From: Amycolatopsis keratiniphila subsp. keratiniphila
GTDB lineage: Bacteria; Actinomycetota; Actinomycetes; Mycobacteriales; Pseudonocardiaceae
Assembly (NCBI RefSeq): GCF_001620365.2
Contig: NZ_LQMT02000039.1
Location: 191,567 to 255,566 of the forward strand
Direction: 5' to 3'
DNA: 64,000 bases
Position numbers and translations under genes: made by a program
Notes under the pieces: model-generated
Seen by the model: the letters and a program-made list of their open reading frames with translations, nothing else
The model's database searches: none
What the model was told of the DNA's origin: nothing
In this document: positions 1 to 10,200 of the stretch, piece after piece
Layout of the letters: the number at the start of each line of letters is the position of its first letter
How positions within the stretch are numbered: position 1 is the stretch's first letter

Positions 1-937
1 CGCCGACGAGGTTTCCGCAGATCGACCCGGTCGAGTCGCTGTCGCCGCTGTGGTTCACCGACGCGAGCAGCGCGGCGTTCGCGTCCGTGGTGGTCAGCGC
101 GACGTAGACCGACATCGAAAGCGCGGTTTCGCCGATGTTCCCCTGGCCGAGTGTTTCGAGCTTCTCCGGCGTCGGGGCGCCTTCCTTCGCGAGGGCGAGT
201 GCCTGGTCGAGTGCGACGCTCTGCTCCTCGTGACCCTGGTACTTCTCCAGCTCGGCACGGGCGGTCGCGATGGCGTCGAGCAGCGGTTTCCCGAGTAGCA
301 GTTCGCGCACGATCACCGCGAAGGCACCCGACGAGAGATACCCGCTCGGGTGACCGTGCGTCAGCGCCGCGCTCTCGGCGCCGAGCCGGAACACCTCGGC
401 GAGGTCGTCCGACCACAGCGCGACCGGTGCCGCGCGCATGATCCCGCCGCAGCCCTTCGAGTTGTTCACCGGCTTGTCCATGCCGGCGCGCACGCCCGTC
501 CTGCCGTACGCCTCCAGCTCGCTGAAGCAGGTGAGCCCGGGTGCGCGACGGCTGAACAGCTCGCGGTTCGTGATCAGCCAGCCGTCCGGTTCCGCGCTCG
601 TGTCCTGCGGGCCGCGGGCGCGCTCCCACGAGACGCCCTGGGTGTGCAGCCAGCGCTGGTAGGCCAGCTGGAGCGACTGCTCGACGGGCACCGTTCCGTG
701 GTGGGCCCTGATCAGGCCTTCGAGGGTGAAGAGCGTCATCTGGGTGTCGTCGGTGATGCGCCCGACGCCGCCGTACGCGGGGATGAGGTCGGTGATCCCG
801 GCGGGGCCGGCGATCTCGCGGATGCGGTCGATCGAGTCGAACTCGGTCTTCGCGCCGAGCGCGTCACCGATCGCCCCGGCGAACAGGCTGCCGCGCAGCC
901 GCGACCTGGTCGCCGGATGTTGAAGCCACTCGCGCAT
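1..937 (-). CDS. ADP-ribosylglycohydrolase family protein, C-terminus beyond window
   Basis: About 312 codons are visible, read leftwards from ATG at 937; no stop occurs before the window edge. The sequence shows the DraG/ARH hallmarks: a GDALGAKTE motif near residue 25, TDDTQM near residue 60, and NHSGDSDSTG near the visible end. In this family these supply the Mg ligands and catalytic acid, so the protein should be an active hydrolase that removes ADP-ribose from protein or nucleic-acid targets in the cytoplasm. It begins four bases after the previous gene's stop, so it is the last visible gene of the toxin operon. An immunity or repair role against the ADP-ribosyltransferase domains encoded at 7,232-14,248 is inferred from context. 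Confidence 0.88.
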   Translation of the reverse strand, partial: MREWLQHPATRSRLRGSLFAGAIGDALGAKTEFDSIDRIREIAGPAGITDLIPAYGGVGRITDDTQMTLFTLEGLIRAHHGTVPVEQSLQLAYQRWLHTQGVSWERARGPQDTSAEPDGWLITNRELFSRRAPGLTCFSELEAYGRTGVRAGMDKPVNNSKGCGGIMRAAPVALWSDDLAEVFRLGAESAALTHGHPSGYLSSGAFAVIVRELLLGKPLLDAIATARAELEKYQGHEEQSVALDQALALAKEGAPTPEKLETLGQGNIGETALSMSVYVALTTTDANAALLASVNHSGDSDSTGSICGNLVG

Positions 938-941
938 TGCT

Positions 942-2966
942 CTACTGATCTCCTCGTGGATACCGCTTCGCTTCCCAGCGCCGCCGCTCTTCGGGCTCGC
1001 GGGGCAGGCCGAAGCGGTTGAAGTAGTAATAGGCGTCGCCCGCCAGATTGTCGATGACGCCGAGGCCGGCGTACGCGGCGAGCCAGGCCTCCGGCAGACC
1101 GGGCACGGTGAGCCTCGCGCCCACCATCGCGCCGGTCAGCGCGGCCGTCACCGAACCGCCGCGAGCGGCCAGCGCCAGCGCCGCTTCGGCGTCGTACCCG
1201 CGCTTGGCGGCGGCGAACAGGGCCCGGCCGAGCACCGAAAGCGGCGTCCGGCCGTCGCCGATGCTGTCGAACTGCTCGATGTCGTCTCCGCCGATGTCGT
1301 TGCGGAGGTCGAGCACCGTCTTGACCAGCTCGCCGACCTCGCCGCTGTACTCGTCGAAGCCTTCGAGGAAGTTCGCGACCGCCGGTTCGCCGTTCTGGGC
1401 CGCGAGTTGGGCGCGGAACACGTTCACCAGCAGTTCGGCGCCGTGGACGACCTCGTGACCGGCCGCGGAACCGACCAGTTCGCGGACCACCTTCATCGCG
1501 TAGAAGGTACTGTCGGCGGGACCCTGCACGCCACCGGTCACCGTCGCGGCGAGCGCGGTCGCCAGCATGGCCGAGAACTCGGCGGGTGCCGGTCCGGCGG
1601 CCGCGGTGGCCTTGGCGACCCAGCCGTCCGGCCGTCCACCCGCGGGCAGCGAGGCCGGGATCTCGGGTTTGTCCGGCGTCGGGTCCAGGCCGCGGATCAC
1701 CGATTCGGTGTGGAACAGCAGCTGCCGGGTCAGGCCGCCGAGCGGCAGGCCGTCGGCAGGATCGGCGCCAGAGCCGAGTGCGTCTCCGAGCGCGAAGCCG
1801 ACGTACGCGCCGAGAAGCCTCGGGTACGCAAAGCTGCCGACGGGGAGCGTCGGGTCGTAGAACTTCCCGAACGTCCAGGCGCTCGGACGCGGCTCACCAT
1901 TGTCGTAAAAGTGCGTGACCAGCCCGTTCGCGAACAGGTCTTCGGGCAGTTCGGGCAGCGGACGGCCGTCGTACTTCGCCCGCGAGCGCTCGAACGACAG
2001 CGTCGCGGCCTGCGTGAAGAGAGTGAGCTCTTCGCTGCTCAGCGGGTAGCCGTTGTCCCGCGCCTGGTCGACGAGGCTCCGCAGGTTCGCGACGGCCGGA
2101 GTGTCGTACTCCCCGCTGAAGTAGGCGGGACGCCCGACGGACTCCGGCCGCTCGGTACCGGCCGGGAGTTCGAGGTCGGCGACCTGCCGCAGCGTCTCCG
2201 GGTAGACGTTGAACGTCTCCGGACGCCCGGGGTTGACCAGCAGACCGACGCCGGGGTTGTCCTTGCCCCGGCGCAGGAGCACGCGGGGCTGGATCCGCTG
2301 CCACACCGTGTACTCGGACGGCACCTGAGCCTCGGAGGTGTAGACGACGAAACGCACGCCCGCGTCACCGAAGTCGCGGACCTGCAGGTGGCCGTCCTTC
2401 GCCGGGGCCAGCACGTCGAGGTCGAGCATCCAGTGGACGAACTCCTCCGGCGTGATCCACTCGACGCGGAGATAGCCGAGAAGTGTCTCGACGGGGCTTT
2501 CCGGTGCCGGGCGGCCGGCGAACCGCGGCCCCGGCCGGTGGTCGGGGTTCGCGCGGACCGCGCCGGTCGGCTCCCCGAGGAGCGTGTGCTGCTCCCAGCG
2601 CAGGATCGCCGCCTTCGGCACGGGCAAGCCGGGGACCGCGGCCGGATCGAATTCGGGATCGACGACTTCCGCCCACCGGGTGAACGCGTCCGGATCGTCT
2701 CCCGCCGCCGAAACGGCCATCAGCTCCAGGTCGAGGCGGATCTCTCCGCCGTCGTCCGGGACGAAGGCGACCGGGCTGGGGAACAGGCCCGCGCCGGGGT
2801 CGGTGCCGTCGAGCCAGCCGACGGTGTTGTACGTGACGTTCCAGCCGTCGGTCGCGCGCACGACGTAGTCGCGGCGGACCCGCAACGCGCCGGTGCCCTC
2901 CCCGCCTCGGTCCGTCAGCCACTCCTCGACACGGCTGACGGCTTCCTCTTCGTTCATCGTCCCCAT
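942..2966 (-). CDS. Imm35-SseB-ADP-ribosylglycohydrolase-like fusion, probable pseudoenzyme
   Basis: 674 residues from ATG 2966; a second ATG at 2957 is possible. Residues 1-75 resemble Imm35/YrhB (conserved GWNVTYN, then FPSPVAFV). About 165-265 resembles an SseB-type domain (EFVHWMLDLDVLAPA, FVVYTSEAQVPS, NPGRPE). About 380-670 aligns with ADP-ribosylglycohydrolase (YVGFALGDALG). The metal ligands are gone: where active relatives read TDDTQM this has LTRQLL, and NHSGDSDSTG is replaced by ARGGSVTAALTG. Catalysis is therefore unlikely. Together with its paralogue at 3,067-5,313 and the toxin upstream, this suggests a binding-type immunity protein. Domain calls are by pattern recognition, not profile search. 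Confidence 0.8.
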   Translation of the reverse strand: MGTMNEEEAVSRVEEWLTDRGGEGTGALRVRRDYVVRATDGWNVTYNTVGWLDGTDPGAGLFPSPVAFVPDDGGEIRLDLELMAVSAAGDDPDAFTRWAEVVDPEFDPAAVPGLPVPKAAILRWEQHTLLGEPTGAVRANPDHRPGPRFAGRPAPESPVETLLGYLRVEWITPEEFVHWMLDLDVLAPAKDGHLQVRDFGDAGVRFVVYTSEAQVPSEYTVWQRIQPRVLLRRGKDNPGVGLLVNPGRPETFNVYPETLRQVADLELPAGTERPESVGRPAYFSGEYDTPAVANLRSLVDQARDNGYPLSSEELTLFTQAATLSFERSRAKYDGRPLPELPEDLFANGLVTHFYDNGEPRPSAWTFGKFYDPTLPVGSFAYPRLLGAYVGFALGDALGSGADPADGLPLGGLTRQLLFHTESVIRGLDPTPDKPEIPASLPAGGRPDGWVAKATAAAGPAPAEFSAMLATALAATVTGGVQGPADSTFYAMKVVRELVGSAAGHEVVHGAELLVNVFRAQLAAQNGEPAVANFLEGFDEYSGEVGELVKTVLDLRNDIGGDDIEQFDSIGDGRTPLSVLGRALFAAAKRGYDAEAALALAARGGSVTAALTGAMVGARLTVPGLPEAWLAAYAGLGVIDNLAGDAYYYFNRFGLPREPEERRRWEAKRYPRGDQ

Positions 2967-2981
2967 TCCAGTTGCCTGTCG

Positions 2982-3014
2982 GTGAACCCGCGCCTACGGC
3001 CGGAGTGGGTTCAC
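2982..3014 (-). other. Intergenic hairpin between the two fusion genes
   Basis: Perfect 8-bp inverted repeat GTGAACCC / GGGTTCAC with a 17-nt loop, inside the only sizeable gap (about 100 bp) of the operon. There is no U-run. It could be a weak terminator or an mRNA processing/stability element that lowers expression of the two distal genes. A closely similar hairpin lies at 59,465-59,500. Confidence 0.45.
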
Positions 3015-3066
3015 GCCTTCGGTCGCTTTTCCAGGCTTCATCTCAGCTCCGCCCCCCATTCCAGTT

Positions 3067-5313
3067 TCACCAGCGGGGATACCGCTGGGACCAGCCGTCG
3101 ACCTCGTGCAGCGCCGAATGGCGGTCGAAGTGCCAGAACGCGTCCGTGGCGATGTTCTCCAGCAGGTAACGCAGTTCCAGCTGCTCGACCCACTTCTGCG
3201 GCAGCCCGGGGATACCGGTGCGGGCGCCGAGCAGCGCGCCGGCGATGGCGCCGGTGATCGCGCTGCGGCCCGAGTGGTTGACCGCCCGCAGCAGCGCCTG
3301 CTCCGGGTAGTTCTCGAAGCCGGACAGCGCCGCGAACGCGCGGCCCAGCACGGAAAGCGTGCTCTTGCCGTCGCCGATCAGCTCCGGGACCCGCAGGTCG
3401 GGCAGGCCGTGCTTGCCGAAGAACGGCACCGATTCCGCGACCATCGCCTTGAGATCCGCCCAGACCGGCCCCCGCTGGTGCGGGTTCTGGTCGCTGAAGA
3501 TCTCGCGGGAGGTGTTCCAGATCGGGTAGCTGAACGCCTCCGAGGTCAGCGCGGGTTCGAACAGCCAGGTCAGGTAGGTCGCCGCTTCGACGTCGACCTC
3601 GCCGGGATGCGTGACCGCGACGAGGTCGCGCACCGCCTGCCGGACGCCGCCGCTCATCGCGCTCCCCGGCCCGGCCGCGGTCATCGCCGCCGGCAGCGCC
3701 GCGACCAGCGCGTCCGGCCCGCTCATCGGCATCGCCGTCGGCGAGACGGTCGCCAGCGCGTGGTAGGCGTTCAGCTCGGCGTCGTCGGGGGTGCGGCGGA
3801 CACGGAGTTCCGGCACCTTCACGAGCCAGCCGTCGGCGTTGTCCAGCGGCGCGCCCTGGGTGTGCAGCCAGCGCATCAGCGAGTTGCGGGCGACCGTGCC
3901 GAGCGCCTTCTCGGCGTCGCGGTTCTCCGGCTGCTCGCGATGCGGGCTGCGGATCACGGCCTCGGTGTAGAACAGCAGCCGCTGGGTGAGCGGCCCGACG
4001 CGACCGGGCAGGTCGAAGGCGACCGTCAGGTCGGAGACGCCCTCGGGGCCGTAGGTGTTGTGGATTTCGTCGAGCCGCATGCGGTCGACGGCCGCCCCGA
4101 GCGCCTCTCCGAGCGCGAAGCCCACGTACGCGCCCGTGACGCGCTGCCAGCCGTAGCGCGAGCTGGAGCGGTCTCGGTCGAAGTACTTGCCGAAGGTGTC
4201 CAGACGCGGCTGGATCTGGCCTTCGTTGTCGTAACCCGGCGCCAGCCCGTTCGCCCGCAGGTCGTTCGGCCGGGCGCGGGTCGGTTCCGGCTGCTTGAGC
4301 CGGGCCAGCCAGGACTGGCCGAGGACGGTCTTCTGGCATTCCTCGGCACTCAGCTCGAACCCGCGGCGGCGTGCCCGCTCGGCCGCGGCCAGTGGCGGCT
4401 TCACCGGCTCGGACAGGCCCATCTTCGCGGCGGTTTCGACCGCGAGGGTCTCCAGCTCCGGTTCCGCTTCCGGGCAGCGTTCGTTGACGTCGACCCCCGG
4501 GCCCCGGCGGGGGAACCGCTGCGCGGTCTCGGCGAGCTCGGCGCCGCTGACGTCCTCGAACGTCGCGGGACCGCCGTTGATCACGAGGTTCGGCGGGCTC
4601 TCGTACCCGGCCAGGGTGGCGATGTCGACCTTCCAGTACCCGTGTTCGCGGGACGGGAGGTTCCTGGTGGAGCTGAACACGCGCAGCTCGGCGCGTTCCT
4701 CGTTGAAGTAGAACCGCTCCGTCTTGCCCGACGCCAGGTCGAGCGGGACGTAGACCTCGCAGCGCAGCAGCCCGATGAGCAGCTGTTCCCTGGTCAGCCA
4801 GCCGACACTGGCGAACGACAGCAGCGTTTCGAGCTTGTTCTCCGGTTTCGGGTAGCCGCGGCGGACCGGACCGGCCTTGTACTCGGGGTTCTCCCGTTCC
4901 TCCCCGGTCTGCACGCCTTCCGCGTTGACCTTGACCCAGCCCGCGACCACCGCCGGCGGGACGCCGAGGTCACCGAGACCGGACTTGGCGTACTCGGGGT
5001 CGACGACCTCGCGCCAGGCCTCCTGGCCGGGGAACGCGACCGGGACGCTGAGCCCGCCGGGCTGCGGATGCGCCTGGCGCAGCTCGCCGTCGGGCTCGCG
5101 CACGATCACCGACGGCGGCGGGAAGATCTCCTTCTCGGCGTGACCCTCGTCGAGGAAGGCGATCGTGTTGTAGGGGACAGACCAGCCCTCAGGGATGCGC
5201 AGGACCTTCTCGTGGTTCACGCGCAGGCCGGCGCCGCCCGGTTCGGACACGTCCGGACCGTGGACCGCGCGCAGCCACTCTTCGACCTTGGCTACCGCTT
5301 CCGCCGATTCCAC
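3067..5313 (-). CDS. Imm35-SseB-ADP-ribosylglycohydrolase-like fusion, second copy
   Basis: 748 residues from a GTG directly abutting the TAG of the upstream gene. It has the same order as the 942-2966 gene: Imm35/YrhB-like start (GWSVPYNTIAFLD, PDGELR), SseB-like middle (LLRCEVYVPL, LRVFSSTRNLP) and ADP-ribosylglycohydrolase-like C-terminal half (YVGFALGEALGAAVD; MRWLHTQG; GAIAGALLGARTGIPGLPQKW). The metal sites are altered: TDDTQM is VGPLTQRL and the GDSDSTG block is GRSAITG, so both Asp ligands are missing. This is therefore a probable pseudoenzyme. Two such fusions plus one intact hydrolase sit downstream of a toxin with two ADP-ribosyltransferase-like domains, consistent with immunity by binding, though that is inferred. 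Confidence 0.8.
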   Translation of the reverse strand: MESAEAVAKVEEWLRAVHGPDVSEPGGAGLRVNHEKVLRIPEGWSVPYNTIAFLDEGHAEKEIFPPPSVIVREPDGELRQAHPQPGGLSVPVAFPGQEAWREVVDPEYAKSGLGDLGVPPAVVAGWVKVNAEGVQTGEERENPEYKAGPVRRGYPKPENKLETLLSFASVGWLTREQLLIGLLRCEVYVPLDLASGKTERFYFNEERAELRVFSSTRNLPSREHGYWKVDIATLAGYESPPNLVINGGPATFEDVSGAELAETAQRFPRRGPGVDVNERCPEAEPELETLAVETAAKMGLSEPVKPPLAAAERARRRGFELSAEECQKTVLGQSWLARLKQPEPTRARPNDLRANGLAPGYDNEGQIQPRLDTFGKYFDRDRSSSRYGWQRVTGAYVGFALGEALGAAVDRMRLDEIHNTYGPEGVSDLTVAFDLPGRVGPLTQRLLFYTEAVIRSPHREQPENRDAEKALGTVARNSLMRWLHTQGAPLDNADGWLVKVPELRVRRTPDDAELNAYHALATVSPTAMPMSGPDALVAALPAAMTAAGPGSAMSGGVRQAVRDLVAVTHPGEVDVEAATYLTWLFEPALTSEAFSYPIWNTSREIFSDQNPHQRGPVWADLKAMVAESVPFFGKHGLPDLRVPELIGDGKSTLSVLGRAFAALSGFENYPEQALLRAVNHSGRSAITGAIAGALLGARTGIPGLPQKWVEQLELRYLLENIATDAFWHFDRHSALHEVDGWSQRYPRW

Positions 5314-6792
5314 CTACTCGATCCTCTCCAGGCTGCCGTCGGACACGTGCTCGGCGATGGTCCTCGGGAGCACGTAGGCCACCGCCCCACCGGGCATGTT
5401 CGCCCAAGGGACGGTGACACCGATGATCACGTGGAGCGGGCGTCGCAGCCGGTAGGTCCCACCGACACGCTCCCGTTCCAGCGGCAGGGACGTCGTGGCG
5501 AACCGTACCCCTCCGTGGTGAACCAGATTGCCGGTTTCCTCGCCGAACCGCAGTACGACCGTACCGGCGACCATCCGGCTGACGCGCTTGTTGCGGAGCA
5601 AGGTGAGGGGAGGCTCACCCGGCGCCGCCTGCACCGGCCAGTCGGCGAGTTCCTTCGCCGTCTCCAGTGGCGTCTCATGTCCGGCGGTCATCCTCGCCGG
5701 ATGCAGCAGAAGCGCGCCGAGTAGCTGATGCGACGCGTCTTCGAGCTTGTCGAAATACTTCGGTGAGACCGCGGCGCCATCCGAGTAAGCCGCGACCTCC
5801 CAGCCCTTCTCGGTGAAGTTGAGGCACCAGGCGCCGTCCGCGCGGTCGCCGATGCGGTAGGCCTCGGGCCAGACGGCGTGTTCGCCGAGCCTGCTGACCA
5901 GCACGACCAGGAGTTCTTCGTCGATCAGCTGCGGATTGGGCGACGTCTCCAGCTCCGCGGCGATGTCGCCCTCGGTCCTCTTGACGTCGGAGCGGCCCGG
6001 TCTCGGCCGCGGCTTGCCGAGCAGATCCGCCTCCGCGGTACGCCGCACCAGATGCTCGACGTACGGCGGCTGGAAGCGCTGACCGCGGATGTGCTCGACC
6101 AGCTCCGGCTCCGGCGGGACCCCGTATTTCCGCAGGTAGTGCGGCACGGACGCGTGCCAGATCCAGGTGCCGTCGGTGTGGTAGCTCTCCGGGACGTCGC
6201 CATCGGCCTCCGGATCGAAGATGTCCTTGCCGAGTCCGCTGCCGGACAGGATCGCCGGTTCACGTTCGAGGTACTGCGCGACCAGCGGCGCCTCGGACTC
6301 GTCGAGCTCCGGTCTGTCCACCACCGGCGGCTCGCCCTCGGTGTACGCGTCGACGATCCGGGCGTGCCGGAACTCGACTCGCAACGGCAGCTGAGCGCGT
6401 AGCCGCCACCAGTCCGGGACGTGCTCGTCCTCGCGCGGGAACGCGGCCAGCTCGTCCGGGTACGCCGAAGACGGTGGTGCCTCGGTCCACGACGGCTCGT
6501 CGTCGAGAGTGAAGTCGAAGTCGAAGGTGCCGTCGGGTTTCAGCGTGAACCGCGACTGGAGCCAGGTCCCCCGGCCGGTCGCGTACATCCCGGTGCGAAG
6601 CCTGCCGAAGAGCTCGTTCAGCTCGGACGCGGGCGCGAGGTTGTGGCCCTCGAGTTCGGTGTGCTCCCCGGCCTGCCGGAAATCGGCGACCGCGGCGTGG
6701 GCGGGGTCGGTGATACCCGCCAGGATGAGCCTGCCGATCTGGACCAGCAGCCCGCGCTGTTGTTCCGGAGTGAGTTGTTCCACGTGAATCAT
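5314..6792 (-). CDS. Large protein with YezG/DUF600-like N-terminus and TNT-like C-terminus
   Basis: 492 residues; its ATG overlaps the stop of the 148-aa gene by four bases (ATGA). Residues 60-140 carry a GRGTWLQSRFTL...DDEPSW...AFPREDEHVPDW pattern seen in YezG/DUF600-like proteins. The last 90 residues (TTSLPLERERVGGTYRLRRP, then VTVPWANMPGGAVAYVLP) resemble the TNT glycohydrolase fold of CpnT. The canonical PWFGQPGGG core, including its Gln, is changed to PWANMPGGA, so NAD glycohydrolase activity is doubtful. It sits between the toxin and the pseudo-hydrolase fusions. It may be a secreted effector, an accessory or an immunity protein; I cannot decide which. Confidence 0.6.
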   Translation of the reverse strand: MIHVEQLTPEQQRGLLVQIGRLILAGITDPAHAAVADFRQAGEHTELEGHNLAPASELNELFGRLRTGMYATGRGTWLQSRFTLKPDGTFDFDFTLDDEPSWTEAPPSSAYPDELAAFPREDEHVPDWWRLRAQLPLRVEFRHARIVDAYTEGEPPVVDRPELDESEAPLVAQYLEREPAILSGSGLGKDIFDPEADGDVPESYHTDGTWIWHASVPHYLRKYGVPPEPELVEHIRGQRFQPPYVEHLVRRTAEADLLGKPRPRPGRSDVKRTEGDIAAELETSPNPQLIDEELLVVLVSRLGEHAVWPEAYRIGDRADGAWCLNFTEKGWEVAAYSDGAAVSPKYFDKLEDASHQLLGALLLHPARMTAGHETPLETAKELADWPVQAAPGEPPLTLLRNKRVSRMVAGTVVLRFGEETGNLVHHGGVRFATTSLPLERERVGGTYRLRRPLHVIIGVTVPWANMPGGAVAYVLPRTIAEHVSDGSLERIE

Positions 6793-7235
6793 CGCGCCCG
6801 GTTCGGGAAACGCGGCTCCGCGCGGAACGACGGCGGCTCACCGGCGGCGCGGCGGGCCAGCTCGTCCTCCCACATCTTGAAGGTGCGCTTGCGAAGTGCC
6901 TTGATCAACGCCGATTCCTGCGGTTCCACGCGCCGGTTCTCGCTCTTGGCCTGCCGGTAGAGGCCGTCGATGGTCTCGTACAACGCGAAGATCGGACCGT
7001 CGCCTTTGAGTTCGTACGCGCGGGCTCGTTCGGTCTCCTGGACGAATTTCTCCTCGGGCACCTTGCTGATGTCCGAACTCGCCATCGCCCGCAGGACCTC
7101 GCGCACGTGCTCCGGCTTTTCGTCGAACTCGCCGGAGCTCAGGTTGAGGAGGTAACCCGTCAGGCCACCGTCGGGAGTCGACTCGACGCGGTACGTCTTC
7201 CCGAAGTACGTGTAGAAGGACGGTGTCTGGATCAC
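6789..7235 (-). CDS. 148-residue orphan immediately downstream of the toxin, candidate immunity protein
   Basis: The GTG start overlaps the toxin stop as GTGA, indicating translational coupling. An upstream extension of this reading frame only shadows the toxin gene. The protein is hydrophilic with no signal peptide or membrane segment. It starts with a beta-rich stretch (FYTYFGKTYRV, GYLLNLSSGEF) followed by charged helices (EHVREVLRAMA, KALRKRTFKMWEDELARRAA). I do not recognise a family. Its position directly after the RelA/SpoT-like toxic C-terminus is where a cognate immunity gene normally lies in polymorphic toxin loci, so immunity to that domain is the best guess. Confidence 0.65.
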   Translation of the reverse strand: MIQTPSFYTYFGKTYRVESTPDGGLTGYLLNLSSGEFDEKPEHVREVLRAMASSDISKVPEEKFVQETERARAYELKGDGPIFALYETIDGLYRQAKSENRRVEPQESALIKALRKRTFKMWEDELARRAAGEPPSFRAEPRFPNRAR

Positions 7236-10200
7236 GTGTTCTCCTCCGGCGGCAGGCCCTTGCGGAGACCGGCCATGAACTTCTCCCGGACCCGGTCCAT
7301 CAGCGCCGCTTCCAGCAGGGCCTGCTCCGGGGACAACCGCTTCTTGTTGTCCGCGTCCAGTGTCCGGTTGTACGTCGGGAAGTCGCGGCGGACCTCGTAC
7401 AAGGCGTGTTCGTAGGCCGAAACGGTGTCGATATGCCGCAGGTGCAGCCTCAGTTCGGCGACATGCCCGTTCGGCAGCCGGACATTCATCTGCAGATCGC
7501 GGTACCCGCTGTCCTGCGGATTCGCGAACCGGTCGTCGAAGCTGACGATCCGGAGATCCGGATCGGCCATCACCGCGTTCAGCGCGTTGTAGACGTCGGC
7601 CAGCGTGTCGAACTGGATCTTCACACCCACCAGGTCGGTGAGTTTCGACGCGTCGCCGTCGTAGCCCGCGATCTTCGCTTTCGCGCGGTCGTCGTCCTTC
7701 GGGCCGGGACGCCCTGAAGACTCGCCGTTGTTCTCCTCCGCGATCCGTTCGGCGATCCGGTTGAGATCGCCCTGGTTCCGCGGCCACGCCGCCCGTTCGG
7801 CGTCGAGGAATTCCTGGATCTTCGCGGCATCGCCCTTGTCCGCGCGATCGAAGCCGGCGTGGTACTGGTCGCCGGGGTCCACGTCGGCGGCGATGTCCGC
7901 CGCCGTGTTCGCGAGGTCCCGCTGCTCCTGCGTCAGCGGCGTGTCGCCGGGGCCGTCCTCACGGACGTCGTCGATCATCTGGTAGCCGCGTTCCTCGACG
8001 TCACGCAGGGCGTCTTCGAGGATCGGGATGGCCTCCGGGTGCAGCAGCAGGCTGCCGATCGTCATCGGGTTGTTCAGCAGCGAAGCCCGCAGGTACGCGT
8101 TGTCGGGGTGCTCCATCAGCCGGACGAGTTCCGGATGCGCGGGCAGGTGCTCGCGGATGAAGTCCCGCATCGGCCCGACGTCGTGCTTGACGCCGTTTTC
8201 GTCCTCGTGGACGGCCCGCTTCTTGTCCGGGTCGAGTCCGTCCACCGCGGCCGCGACCTCGGGATCGTTCAGGAACCGTTCGGCGTCGGCCCGGGGCTGC
8301 TCGTCGTGGGCCATGCCGTAGCCCGCGTCGTGCGGCGGCGTCACGATCGGACGGCCGTCCGGCCCGATCCGCGACGGCTGCACGTCGGGCGTGTCTTCCC
8401 TGGCGTAGGCGATCCGCGGGTCGACTGGCTGCGCGGCCGGGCCCTCCGGGACACCGACGTGCATCAGCTTCATGCTCAGCGGCGGATGCGGCAGGTTCAT
8501 CAGCGCACCCGACTGCGGGTCGATGAACGCGACACCGTCACGCGTGTTCGCCACCATCGCGACGTGGCCGCGCTCGACACCGTTCTCGTCGAGGTACTTC
8601 ACCGCGACGACCGCGTGGTGGTCGGTCGGCATGCCGCGCATCTCGCGGATCACGGTGTCGTAGTCGGCGCGGTCGGAGAACTGCCCGCCGAACCGCTCTT
8701 CGACGTGCTCCAGCGTGCCGCGGCTGTCCATCTCGTGCACGAGCAGCGGGTCGGCGGTCGAATCGATGCCGTTCAGCCGGTCCATGTACGCGCCCGGAGT
8801 GCGGGTGCAGTTGGAGCGGTAGCCGTTCGCGAGCGCGTCGGGGTCGTTGAAATGCGGGTTGACCTCGCCGAGCCGCGGGTGCCGGTCGGCGATGTACGCG
8901 GCCTGCTGCTCGGGGCTCGCCGAACCGGCGTGGATCGCCGGTTCGCTCGGCGGGTTCGTCGCGACCGCCATCGACGAGTAGTCCCGCTCGGGGGTGGGCA
9001 GCTCGATCGTGTCGTCGGTGACGGGCTGCTCGCCGTACTCGGGTCCCTTGTCGGCGTCCGCGACCGTGTGCTGTGCCGGGTTCTCCGTGGTGACGTGCGG
9101 GGTCTGCGGCTCGTCGAAGCCGCCGAGGCGCGCCATCGACTGCGCCTGGGCGAGACGCGCGAGTTCCGGCGCCTCCGCGGCGTGCCGGGCCCGCCGCTCG
9201 TCCATCTTCTGCTTGGCGGTCTCGGGGTCGAGGTAGCGCGGGTCGCCGGGAGTGACCTCTTCGGCGTGGATGACCCACTTCGGCCGGTCGACCAGCGGCG
9301 GAGTCTTGAACTCCTTGCTGTGCACGTAAAGCTGCGTGGCCGGCTTGTTGATGGCCTCGTTCTCGCCGGGGTTCTCGGCGAGCGACGAGACGTCCTTGCC
9401 CGTCTTCGAGACGATGTGGATCTCGACGTCCTGGCCGAATTTCGACTTCGTGTCCGGCGACGTCTTGATCGTGGAGCTGGTCATGGTCGGCTCGGGGACG
9501 GTCTGCCCCGGCTCGTAGTGCGCCGCCATGATCGCGGCGGCCTGCATGTCGCCCTTGGTGTCGATGCCGCGGATGGCCTCACCGTGGAAGTCCGGCAGCT
9601 CGTTGAGCGCGCCGACGATCGCCCGGGTGCTGCGCTGGGCGTTCTCGAAGTCGGGGTGCGACTCACCCTTGCGGTTGGCTTCGTTGATCGCGTAGGCGTG
9701 TTCGCGCGAGTACGAGTAGATCGCTTCGGCGGCTTCGGGTGAGACGCGGTCCTTCAGCGGGCTTGCTTCAAGACGCTTAAGCGCCTTTTCGCGGGCCTGC
9801 TCGGCGAGTTCGGCGCTGTCGTAGCGGTCACGGAGGCTCTTGTGATCCTCAGGCGTGCCACGGAAGTTCTCGTCGCCGAGATAGCTCTCGTCGATTCGCG
9901 TGGGCGTTTCTTCCGGGCCCTTGAGCCGCTCGGCGATGTCGAGTTCGGTCTTGGGCGCCTGCTCCTGGACCGGGGTTTCCGTATGCGTGCGCTCCGGTGC
10001 TTCCGGCGTGTGCGGAGCGTCAGGAGCCTCACTGCCGCCCATCGGCATCGCCTTGATCGACGTCGGATCGTCGGGCAGCGTCGCGAGCCGCCCGGTCATC
10101 GGGTCGGCGAAGACCACGCCGTGCGGCGTGTTCACCGCGGCGACGATGCGCGTCTCGATCCGGTCCTTCGACCGCGGCGAGCCCTCCGGCGCGTTCGGAT

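Noticed and set aside
3106..5724. 872-residue plus-strand open frame across two operon genes
   Set aside because: Antisense to the Imm35 fusion and TNT-like genes, which have domain support and coupled starts.
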